Below, in pieces: positions 1 to 5,644 of a stretch of DNA of 6,747 nt. How positions within the stretch are numbered: position 1 is the stretch's first letter; every line of letters starts with the position of its first letter. Position numbers and translations under genes: made by a program. Below the pieces are notes generated by a model. The model made no database searches. It had not been told where the DNA came from and saw only the letters and a program-made list of their open reading frames with translations. The DNA is from Clostridiaceae bacterium (GTDB lineage Bacteria; Bacillota; Clostridia; Oscillospirales; Acutalibacteraceae), in the NCBI GenBank assembly GCA_016295895.1, contig JAEDKI010000113.1:1-6747 (forward strand), given 5' to 3'.

Positions 1-63
1 TTCTTATGTTTACCGTTTCATTATACATTTGTGCATAATAAAAATCAACCGTCAAATGATAAA

Positions 64-81
64 TTGACAAATTTTTAACAA
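64..81. promoter_or_regulatory. Candidate Rex (redox repressor) operator over the -35 box
   Basis: The 18 bases TTGACAAATTTTTAACAA fit the Rex operator consensus TTGTTAA-N4-TTAACAA at 12 of 14 defined positions. The right half-site (75-81) is exact and the left half (64-70) differs at two positions. It covers the -35 box, where a bound repressor would block RNA polymerase. Rex is known in Firmicutes to sense the NADH/NAD+ ratio and to control fermentation genes, including lactate dehydrogenases; an ldhA-type gene lies downstream. Part of the left half is shared with the -35 consensus, so the match is less independent than it looks. Functional assignment is inference. Confidence 0.45.
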
Positions 82-92
82 TGTTGTAATAT
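64..92 (+). promoter_or_regulatory. Sigma-A-type promoter of the DUF1015-ldhA unit
   Basis: A perfect -35 box TTGACA (64-69) is followed after 17 bases by TAATAT (87-92), a one-mismatch -10 box, with TG directly before it (85-86). Transcription would start near 98-100, about 25 bases before the start codon at 126. The surrounding DNA is strongly AT-rich. It is the best promoter match upstream of the first gene, and I see no other convincing one before ldhA. It was identified by eye from the housekeeping sigma consensus; no start site has been mapped. Confidence 0.75.
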
Positions 93-110
93 ATATACAT
101 ACTTATTTAT

Positions 111-125
111 GAAAGGATGTTGAGG
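111..125 (+). promoter_or_regulatory. Ribosome binding site that decides the DUF1015 start
   Basis: GAAAGGA lies at 111-117 and TGAGG at 121-125. The upstream ATG at 117 overlaps the first purine run, leaving no room for a ribosome to use it. The ATG at 126 lies 8 bases after GAAAGGA and begins MAVFRPFKA, matching the usual DUF1015 N-terminus. The start at 126 is therefore preferred over 117. Confidence 0.7.
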
Positions 126-1370
126 ATGGCAGTTTTCAGACCCTTCAAGGCGGTTCGCCCGCTCCCGATATATGCTTCAAAGGTTGCCGCTCTTCCCTAT
201 GATGTCATGAACAGCGAGGAAGCCGCAAAAATGGTTGAGGGCAACCCCTGTTCATTTCTTCATGTTGACAAGGCTGAAATAGATTTGCCCAAAGGAACCG
301 ACCTCTATTCGGAGCAGGTTTATCTCAAAGCAAGAGAAAATCTCGATAAGCTTGTCAGCGACGGAATCTGCAAGCAGGACGAAAACAATTATTTCTATAT
401 TTACCGTCAGATAATGAACGGCAGAAGCCAGACGGGGCTTGTCGGCTGTGTTTCGATTGACGATTATATTAACGGCATCATCAAAAAGCATGAGCTGACA
501 AGAGCGGACAAGGAGGCGGACAGAATCAACCATGTTGATTACTGCGACGCCAACACAGGTCCGATTTTCCTCACCTACCGCCCCGAAAGCGAAATTTCCT
601 CAATCGTTAAGGGTTGGCAGGCTTCGCACGAGCCCGTTTATGACTTCGTGACCGACGACGGAATTGCAAACACGGTCTGGGTTATCGACTGCGGCGAAAC
701 CGTCGGCAGGCTTTCCGCTCTCTTTGCGGCGGTTGATTATCTTTATATCGCCGACGGTCACCACAGAGCGGCGTCCGCCGTCAAGGTCGGCTTAAAGCGC
801 AGAGAGCAGTTCCCGAACTACACGGGCGATGAGGAATTCAATTATTTCCTTGCGGTTCTCTTTGCCTGCGACGAGCTTGAAATCATGGACTATAACCGTG
901 TCATAAAAGATCTGAACGGCATGAGCGAACAACAGTTTATTGAAAAAATCAGCGAAAAATTCACCGTTGAACCCGTCGGCAAAAAGGCTTATAAGCCCGA
1001 AGCCGCTCACACCTTCGGAATGCTCCTCGGCGGCGAATGGTATAAGCTCACCGCAAAAAGCGGAACTTTTAACAACGATGACCCCGTTGAAGCTCTCGAT
1101 GTTTCAATTCTTCAGAATAATGTTATCTCTCCGATTCTCGGCATTGACGACCCGAGAACCGACAAACGCATTGATTTTGTCGGCGGAATAAGAGGTCTCG
1201 GCGAGCTTGAGCGCAGAGCGAGCGAGGATATGTGCCTTGCATTTTCAATGTATCCCACAACGCTCAGAGAGCTTATGGATATTGCCGACGCAGGCAAAAT
1301 CATGCCGCCGAAATCAACTTGGTTTGAGCCGAAGCTTCTCAGCGGACTGTTTATTCACAAGCTGAAATAA
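126..1370 (+). CDS. DUF1015-family protein of unknown function
   Basis: The 414-residue product belongs to the DUF1015 family (PF06245), which is widespread in Clostridia and other anaerobes and has no established reaction that I know of. Recognisable family features, numbered from the ATG at 126, are the N-terminal FRPFKAVRP (4-12) and PYDV (24-27), KHELTRADKE with RINH (121-136), IADGHHRAAS (208-217), and a conserved C-terminal block MPPKSTWF...LFIHKL (393-413). Length is normal for the family and the frame is intact. No signal peptide or membrane segment is seen, so it is probably cytosolic. The DGHHRxxA motif resembles the motif of ParB/sulfiredoxin-fold proteins, a group that includes free-serine kinases; that link is inference. 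From memory, relatives often neighbour serA/serC, whereas here the partner is an LdhA-type dehydrogenase 46 bases downstream, probably in the same transcript. Confidence 0.9.
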   Translation: MAVFRPFKAVRPLPIYASKVAALPYDVMNSEEAAKMVEGNPCSFLHVDKAEIDLPKGTDLYSEQVYLKARENLDKLVSDGICKQDENNYFYIYRQIMNGRSQTGLVGCVSIDDYINGIIKKHELTRADKEADRINHVDYCDANTGPIFLTYRPESEISSIVKGWQASHEPVYDFVTDDGIANTVWVIDCGETVGRLSALFAAVDYLYIADGHHRAASAVKVGLKRREQFPNYTGDEEFNYFLAVLFACDELEIMDYNRVIKDLNGMSEQQFIEKISEKFTVEPVGKKAYKPEAAHTFGMLLGGEWYKLTAKSGTFNNDDPVEALDVSILQNNVISPILGIDDPRTDKRIDFVGGIRGLGELERRASEDMCLAFSMYPTTLRELMDIADAGKIMPPKSTWFEPKLLSGLFIHKLK

Positions 1371-1376
1371 TAATTT

Positions 1377-1411
1377 CATCCTTTCGGGGCAAAATTATTC
1401 CCGAAAGGATG
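1377..1411 (+). promoter_or_regulatory. 12-bp perfect inverted repeat enclosing the ldhA ribosome binding site
   Basis: CATCCTTTCGGG (1377-1388) and CCCGAAAGGATG (1400-1411) are exact reverse complements around an 11-base AT-rich loop. One more T-A pair (1376/1412) extends the stem to 13 bp. The 3' arm contains GAAAGGA (1403-1409), the ribosome binding site 7 bases before the ldhA ATG at 1417. In RNA the hairpin would bury that site. Only four T residues follow (1413-1416), so it is at best a weak intrinsic terminator. It could limit ldhA translation, attenuate read-through from the upstream gene, or do both; the sequence alone does not decide. Confidence 0.65.
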
Positions 1412-1416
1412 ATTTT

Positions 1417-2424
1417 ATGTGCAAAGCGGCATTTTTTGACACCAAACCTTACGATAAAATATATTTCGACTCCATGAAGCAGGCTTACGGAATCGAAATT
1501 GAATATTTTGAATCAAAGCTGAATCCGCAGACTGCGGTTATGTGCGGCGGAGCAAGGGCGGTTGTTGCCTTTGTCAACGATGATATCAGCCGTGAAACCG
1601 TTTCGGTTCTGAAAGAAAACGGCGTTGAAGTTATCGCCATGCGCTGTGCGGGCTACAACAATGTTGACCTTTCAGCGGCGGCGGAGGCTTCAATTCCCGT
1701 TGTCAGAGTTCCCGATTATTCACCCCACGCCGTTGCCGAGCATACTCTTGCCCTGCTTCTCACTCTCGTGAGAAAAACCCATAAGGCATATATACGGACA
1801 AGAGACTCAAATTTCAGCCTTAACGGCTTTGTCGGCTTCGACCTTTTCGGCAAAACCCTCGGCGTTATCGGCACGGGCAAAATCGGCAGAACCTTTGCGG
1901 AAATATGCAGAGGAATGGGCATGGATGTTATCGCCTATGACCCCCGCCCGTCGGATAAAAGGCTTGAATATGTTCCGCTTGAGGAGCTTTTTGAACGCTC
2001 CGATGTCATTTCTCTCCATTGCCCGCTCACAAGCGAAACTTATCACATCATCAACAGCTATTCTCTGCGGCTCGTCAAGGATAAGGTGATTATTCTCAAC
2101 ACCTCAAGAGGCGCTCTCATTGACACCGAGGCTCTGATTGAAGCTATCAAAACCGGCAAGGTCGGCGGCGCAGGGCTTGATGTCTATGAGGAAGAAAGCG
2201 AATTTTTTTATGAGGATTTCTCGGAAAGCATCCTGAGAAACGATGTTCTTTCCCGCCTTATCATGATGCCGAATGTTCTTATAACCTCGCATCAGGCTTT
2301 TCTGACCCATGAGGCTCTGAGCAGAATCGCTGAGATAACTCTCGGCAATCTGCGAAGCTTTTTTGACGGAAAGCCGCTTGAAAATGAGATTAAACAAAAT
2401 AAAAAACTGCTCCGCAAGGAATAA
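1417..2424 (+). CDS. ldhA: D-lactate dehydrogenase (LdhA type, NAD-dependent)
   Basis: This 335-residue cytosolic enzyme of the D-2-hydroxyacid dehydrogenase family should reduce pyruvate to D-lactate with NADH, regenerating NAD+ in fermentation. Similarity to E. coli LdhA can be recognised throughout: an N-terminal AFFDTKPYDK (5-14), FVNDD (52-56), RCAGYNNVDL (76-85), AVAEHT (105-110), RTRDSNFSL (127-135), the nucleotide loop GTGKIG (152-157) with acidic D175 after the second strand, SLHCPLT (199-205) and SHQAFLT (291-297). The catalytic triad is present as R231 (TSRGALID), E260 (LDVYEEE) and H292. All three are offset by four residues from R235/E264/H296 of characterised D-LDHs. These features separate it from SerA-type phosphoglycerate dehydrogenases, and no ACT domain is present. 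A related 2-hydroxyacid specificity cannot be excluded. The start has GAAAGGA 7 bases upstream, inside a hairpin. It lies directly after the DUF1015 gene and probably shares its promoter. Confidence 0.9.
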   Translation: MCKAAFFDTKPYDKIYFDSMKQAYGIEIEYFESKLNPQTAVMCGGARAVVAFVNDDISRETVSVLKENGVEVIAMRCAGYNNVDLSAAAEASIPVVRVPDYSPHAVAEHTLALLLTLVRKTHKAYIRTRDSNFSLNGFVGFDLFGKTLGVIGTGKIGRTFAEICRGMGMDVIAYDPRPSDKRLEYVPLEELFERSDVISLHCPLTSETYHIINSYSLRLVKDKVIILNTSRGALIDTEALIEAIKTGKVGGAGLDVYEEESEFFYEDFSESILRNDVLSRLIMMPNVLITSHQAFLTHEALSRIAEITLGNLRSFFDGKPLENEIKQNKKLLRKE

Positions 2425-2430
2425 ATCAAA

Positions 2431-2487
2431 GGTAACGGCGTTATCGCCGTACATATTGCACAAAGGCAGGCTGAAAGCATGCTTTTA
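2431..2487 (+). terminator. Weak terminator-like hairpins after ldhA
   Basis: Two short hairpins follow the ldhA stop. The first is ACGGCG-TTAT-CGCCGT (2435-2450), a perfect 6-bp stem without a T-run. The second pairs AAAGGCA (2462-2468) with TGCTTTT (2480-2486), 7 bp with one G-U pair and an 11-base loop, ending in a short T-rich run. An alternative fold uses the palindrome AAAGCATGCTTT (2474-2485). Neither is a strong intrinsic terminator, but the position between ldhA and a new promoter fits transcript end formation. Confidence 0.3.
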
Positions 2488-2508
2488 TTGCATAATTTCG
2501 CCGATTTT

Positions 2509-2563
2509 TGAATAATATGCAAATATTTCTTGACTTTATGCAAATTTATCTGTATAATTATGC
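2509..2563. repeat. 21-bp-period tandem repeat array, candidate ArgR boxes
   Basis: Three related units begin at 2509 (TGAATAATATGCAAAT), 2530 (TTGACTTTATGCAAAT) and 2551 (TGTATAATTATGC), exactly 21 bases apart. The first two share 14 of 21 positions, including the 9-mer TATGCAAAT at 2516-2524 and 2537-2545. The left half of the third matches the first at 7 of 8 positions. ArgR/AhrC repressors bind 18-bp boxes (TGAAT-W4-ATTCA type) in tandem with about 3 bp between them, giving a 21-bp period. The units carry TGAAT- or TGTAT-like left and ATGCA-like right halves but do not fit the box spacing exactly. They span the -35 and -10 boxes of the argC promoter. Confidence 0.5.
2530..2558 (+). promoter_or_regulatory. 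Sigma-A promoter of the argCJBD operon
   Basis: The -35 box TTGACT (2530-2535), one mismatch from consensus, and a perfect -10 box TATAAT (2553-2558) are separated by 17 bases, with TG immediately before the -10 box. Transcription would begin near 2565, giving a short leader of about 26 bases before argC. A leader this short leaves little room for a riboswitch or T-box, so control is more likely by a DNA-binding repressor. Confidence 0.8.
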
Positions 2564-2590
2564 GTACATCGTTATCAGAGGTATATACAT

Positions 2591-3535
2591 ATGAAAAAAA
2601 CCAGAATTTTTATAGACGGCCGTGAGGGAACAACGGGTCTGAGGATATCCTCAAGGCTTTCTCAGCGTGAAGATATCGAGCTGATAACCCTCAGCGAAGA
2701 AATGAGAAAGGATACCGCCGCAAGAAAGCAGGCTCTCAACTCCTGCGACATTGCGTTTCTCTGTCTGCCCGATGCGGCGGCAGTTGAGGCGGTTTCTCTT
2801 ATCGACAATCCCGATGTCAAGGTCATTGACGCTTCAACGGCTCACCGAACCAACCCCGATTGGGCTTACGGCTTCCCCGAGCTTTCGGCCGCTCATCTTG
2901 AAAAAATAAAGAATTCCAAGCGTGTTGCCGTTCCCGGCTGTCACGCAAGCGGCTTTATCGCTCTTGTTTATCCCCTCGTTGCAGGCGGCATTCTCCCCGC
3001 TTCTTCGCTTCTGACCTGCCATTCGGTAACGGGCTACAGCGGCGGCGGCAAGAAAATGATTGCTCAGTATGAGGGCACGGCAAGAGAGGATTTTCTCAAT
3101 TCGCCGAGACAGTACGGGCTCACTCAGGAGCATAAGCACCTGAAAGAAATGAAAGCCGTAACAGGCATTGAGAAAGCTCCCGTATTCTGCCCGATTGTTG
3201 CCGATTTTTACAGCGGCATGGCGGTAACGGTTCCCGTTTTCGCCGAGAATCTCTGCGAGGGCAAGAGCATTGACGATATTATCGAAGTTTATAAAAATAC
3301 ATACAATTCGGATTTTGTAAAATATACCGAAAGCACCGGCAGCGACGCCATGCTCTGCGCCGAAAAAATGAGCGGAAGCGACGGCATGGAGATTTTCGTT
3401 AAGGGCAACAGCGAACGAATCCTTCTTATCGCCCGATATGACAACCTCGGCAAGGGCGCTTCGGGTGCGGCGGTTGAATGCATGAATATTCTCATGGGTG
3501 CAGACCCGAAAACGGGTCTTAACCTCAGCTTTTGA
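2591..3535 (+). CDS. argC: N-acetyl-gamma-glutamyl-phosphate reductase, type 2 (short form)
   Basis: ArgC catalyses the NADPH-dependent reduction of N-acetylglutamyl 5-phosphate to N-acetylglutamate 5-semialdehyde, the third step of arginine synthesis. The 314-residue product is the short type 2 form, compared with about 340-350 residues for the common type 1 enzyme. The NADP-binding loop is GREGTTG (10-16). AFLCLPD (55-61) and DASTAHR (80-86) follow. The catalytic cysteine is C117 in VPGCHASGF. SVTGYSGGGKKM (145-156), HKHLKEM (181-187) with a conserved active-site histidine, and DNLGKGASGAAV (284-295) complete the family pattern. The enzyme is cytosolic. The start at 2591 is supported by AGAGG (2577-2581) 9 bases upstream. 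It is the first gene of the operon and ends 15 bases before argJ. Confidence 0.95.
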   Translation: MKKTRIFIDGREGTTGLRISSRLSQREDIELITLSEEMRKDTAARKQALNSCDIAFLCLPDAAAVEAVSLIDNPDVKVIDASTAHRTNPDWAYGFPELSAAHLEKIKNSKRVAVPGCHASGFIALVYPLVAGGILPASSLLTCHSVTGYSGGGKKMIAQYEGTAREDFLNSPRQYGLTQEHKHLKEMKAVTGIEKAPVFCPIVADFYSGMAVTVPVFAENLCEGKSIDDIIEVYKNTYNSDFVKYTESTGSDAMLCAEKMSGSDGMEIFVKGNSERILLIARYDNLGKGASGAAVECMNILMGADPKTGLNLSF

Positions 3536-3550
3536 AAGGAACATAATATA

Positions 3551-4762
3551 ATGAAAGAAATAAAAGGCGGAGTTTGCGCCGCAAAGGGCTTCAAGGCGAG
3601 CGGCGTTCACTGCGGAATCAGAAAAAACAAAACTAAAAAAGACCTTGCGCTGATTTACAGCGAAAAAAAGGCGGTTGCCGCCTGCGTTTACACGACCAAT
3701 CTTGTTAAAGGCGCTCCTATAACCGTCACAAAGGCGAATGTTTCGGACGGCTATGCTCAAGCGGCAATCTGCAACAGCGGCAACGCAAACACCTGCAATG
3801 CAAACGGCGTTGAAATCGCCGAAAAGATGTGCTCCCTGCTCTCAGAGGAGCTTGGAATTGACAAGAGCGATGTTATCGTTGCTTCAACGGGCGTTATCGG
3901 TCAGCCTCTTGACATTGAGCCGATTGCAAACGGCATTCCCTCTCTTGTTAAAGAACTGAAAACCGACAGCGGCGATGCGGCGGCGGCGATTATGACAACC
4001 GATACCGTTCAGAAATGCGTTTCCTATTCCTTTGAAATCGGCGGAAAGGAATGCAGAATCGGCGGCATTGCCAAAGGCTCGGGCATGATTCATCCCAACA
4101 TGGCAACAATGCTCGTTTTCGTTACGACCGATACCGCAATATCCCATGAAATGCTTCAGAAGGCTCTGAGTGAGGATGTTAAAAGCTCGTTCAACATGGT
4201 CAGCATTGACGGCGACACCTCGACAAACGACATGGTTTCCGTCATGGCAAACGGTCTTGCGGGCAACGAAGAAATCACCTGCGAGGGCGAAGCTTTTGAC
4301 GAATTCTGCAAGGCTCTTAATGCCGTCACAACTCACCTTTGCCGCATGATTGCGGGCGACGGCGAGGGCGCAACGAAGCTGCTTGAATGCATCGTCAGCG
4401 GTGCGGATTCAAAGCAGACCGCCGTTACGGTTTCAAAATCCGTTATCTGCTCCTCACTTTTCAAAGCGGCGATGTTCGGCGCAGACGCCAACTGGGGCAG
4501 AGTTCTCTGCGCCATAGGCTACAGCGGAGCGGCGGTTGATGTTGAAAAAATCGATGTTTCTTTCAAATCAGCATCGGGTGAAATCGAGGTCTGCAAAAAC
4601 GGAGCAGGCGTTGATTTTTCCGAAGAAAAAGCAAAAGAAATACTTGTCGAAAAAGAAATTCAGGTGCTTATCAATCTCAACAGCGGCAACGAAAGCGCAA
4701 CCGCATGGGGCTGCGACCTGACCTATGATTATGTTAAAATAAACGGCGACTACAGAACCTGA
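3551..4762 (+). CDS. argJ: Glutamate N-acetyltransferase (ornithine acetyltransferase)
   Basis: ArgJ moves the acetyl group from N-acetylornithine to glutamate, releasing ornithine and regenerating N-acetylglutamate for the cyclic arginine pathway. The 403-residue length is typical. The precursor cuts itself before the nucleophile T186 in HPNMATML (181-188), giving alpha and beta chains of about 185 and 218 residues. Other family marks are CNSGNANTC (74-82), the oxyanion-hole segment STGVIG (112-117), KGSGMI (175-180), DGDTSTNDM (220-228), NWGR (314-317) and the conserved C-terminal end INGDYRT (397-403). Some ArgJ enzymes also use acetyl-CoA to make N-acetylglutamate de novo; sequence does not tell reliably, and no argA is seen here. 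Start at 3551 has AAAGGA (3535-3540) 10 bases upstream, touching the argC stop. The 11-base gap to argB suggests coupled translation. Confidence 0.96.
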   Translation: MKEIKGGVCAAKGFKASGVHCGIRKNKTKKDLALIYSEKKAVAACVYTTNLVKGAPITVTKANVSDGYAQAAICNSGNANTCNANGVEIAEKMCSLLSEELGIDKSDVIVASTGVIGQPLDIEPIANGIPSLVKELKTDSGDAAAAIMTTDTVQKCVSYSFEIGGKECRIGGIAKGSGMIHPNMATMLVFVTTDTAISHEMLQKALSEDVKSSFNMVSIDGDTSTNDMVSVMANGLAGNEEITCEGEAFDEFCKALNAVTTHLCRMIAGDGEGATKLLECIVSGADSKQTAVTVSKSVICSSLFKAAMFGADANWGRVLCAIGYSGAAVDVEKIDVSFKSASGEIEVCKNGAGVDFSEEKAKEILVEKEIQVLINLNSGNESATAWGCDLTYDYVKINGDYRT

Positions 4763-4773
4763 GGAGAACAAAA

Positions 4774-5631
4774 ATGGACATTTCAAACACAATGAGAGGC
4801 CGTGTGCTCGTTGAAGCCCTGCCTTATATTCAGAAATACTCAAACAAAATAATCGTTATCAAATACGGCGGCAACGCCATGATAAACGAGGATATCAAAA
4901 ACGCCGTCATGGGCGATATCGCCCTGCTTTCTCTTATCGGCATAAAAGTTGTTCTCGTTCACGGCGGAGGCCCCGAAATCAACGAGATGCTCGGCAAAAT
5001 CGGCAAAAAGAGCGAATTTGTTGACGGACTGCGTGTCACCGACAAGGAAACTGCGGATATCGTTCAGATGGTTCTTGCAGGCAAGGTCAACAAAAGCCTT
5101 GTCGCCCTGCTCGGCACTCTCGGCTGCAAGGCAATCGGTCTTTGTGGCGCAGACGGCGGACTTATCACGGCAGAGCCAAAGAGCGAAAAGCTCGGCTATG
5201 TCGGAGAAATCACGGGCATTAATCCTCAGCCCATTCTTGACCTGCTTGAAGCGGGATATATCCCCGTTGTTTCAACCACGGGCTACGACAAGGACGGCAA
5301 TGTTTATAACATCAACGCCGACACCGCCGCCTCAAAAATTGCAGGCGTGCTGAAAGCGGAAAGCTTTATTTCAATGACCGACATTGCGGGCATTCTGCGT
5401 GACAAGGATAAGCCCGAAACGCTCATCCCCAAGATTTATGTCAGCGACATTCCCCAGCTTGTCAACGAGGGTATCATCTCGGGCGGCATGATTCCTAAAA
5501 TCGAATGCTGCCGTGAGGCTATCCGCATGGGAGTTAAAAAAGTATTTATCATTGACGGCAGAATCCCCCACTCTCTGCTGATTGAAACGCTGACGGATGA
5601 AGGCCTCGGAACAATGTTTGTTCAGGGCTGA
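4774..5631 (+). CDS. argB: Acetylglutamate kinase
   Basis: ArgB uses ATP to phosphorylate N-acetylglutamate on its gamma-carboxylate, the committed and usually feedback-controlled step of arginine synthesis. The 285-residue protein is a complete amino-acid-kinase-family enzyme: K30 in IKYGGNAM (29-36), HGGGPEI (63-69) binding substrate and phosphate, R87 in DGLRVTD, NINADTAA (179-186) with D183 as the transition-state organiser, TDIAG (202-206), and SGGMIPK (236-242). The N-terminal RVLVEALPYIQKY (10-22) corresponds to the mobile helix that links dimers into a ring in arginine-inhibited hexameric kinases, so feedback inhibition by arginine is likely; this is inference from family knowledge. 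GAGGAG (4761-4766) overlaps the argJ stop and lies 7 bases before the ATG, a sign of translational coupling. Confidence 0.97.
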   Translation: MDISNTMRGRVLVEALPYIQKYSNKIIVIKYGGNAMINEDIKNAVMGDIALLSLIGIKVVLVHGGGPEINEMLGKIGKKSEFVDGLRVTDKETADIVQMVLAGKVNKSLVALLGTLGCKAIGLCGADGGLITAEPKSEKLGYVGEITGINPQPILDLLEAGYIPVVSTTGYDKDGNVYNINADTAASKIAGVLKAESFISMTDIAGILRDKDKPETLIPKIYVSDIPQLVNEGIISGGMIPKIECCREAIRMGVKKVFIIDGRIPHSLLIETLTDEGLGTMFVQG

Positions 5632-5644
5632 GAAAGGACATAAA

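Noticed and set aside
9..39. Possible second promoter (TTTACC, then CATAAT)
   Set aside because: The spacing is 19 bases and both boxes are weak; the 64-92 promoter is far better placed and matched.
51..68. Short inverted repeat GTCAA-N8-TTGAC over the -35 region
   Set aside because: A 5-bp arm in AT-rich DNA is expected by chance, and the Rex-like site explains the same bases better.
117..125. Upstream ATG giving a three-residue longer DUF1015 protein
   Set aside because: It overlaps the GAAAGGA ribosome binding site, and the ATG at 126 has proper spacing and the family N-terminus.
2565..2590. Riboswitch, T-box or leader peptide upstream of argC
   Set aside because: The predicted leader is only about 26 bases, too short for any of these.
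2834..3760. A 308-codon open frame on the - strand opposite argC and the start of argJ
   Set aside because: It is antisense to clear arg genes, spans their junction, matches no family I recognise, and its composition is what the complement of their biased codons gives.
3884..4336. A 150-codon open frame on the - strand opposite argJ
   Set aside because: It is the complement of conserved argJ coding sequence, with no ribosome binding site or recognisable domain.
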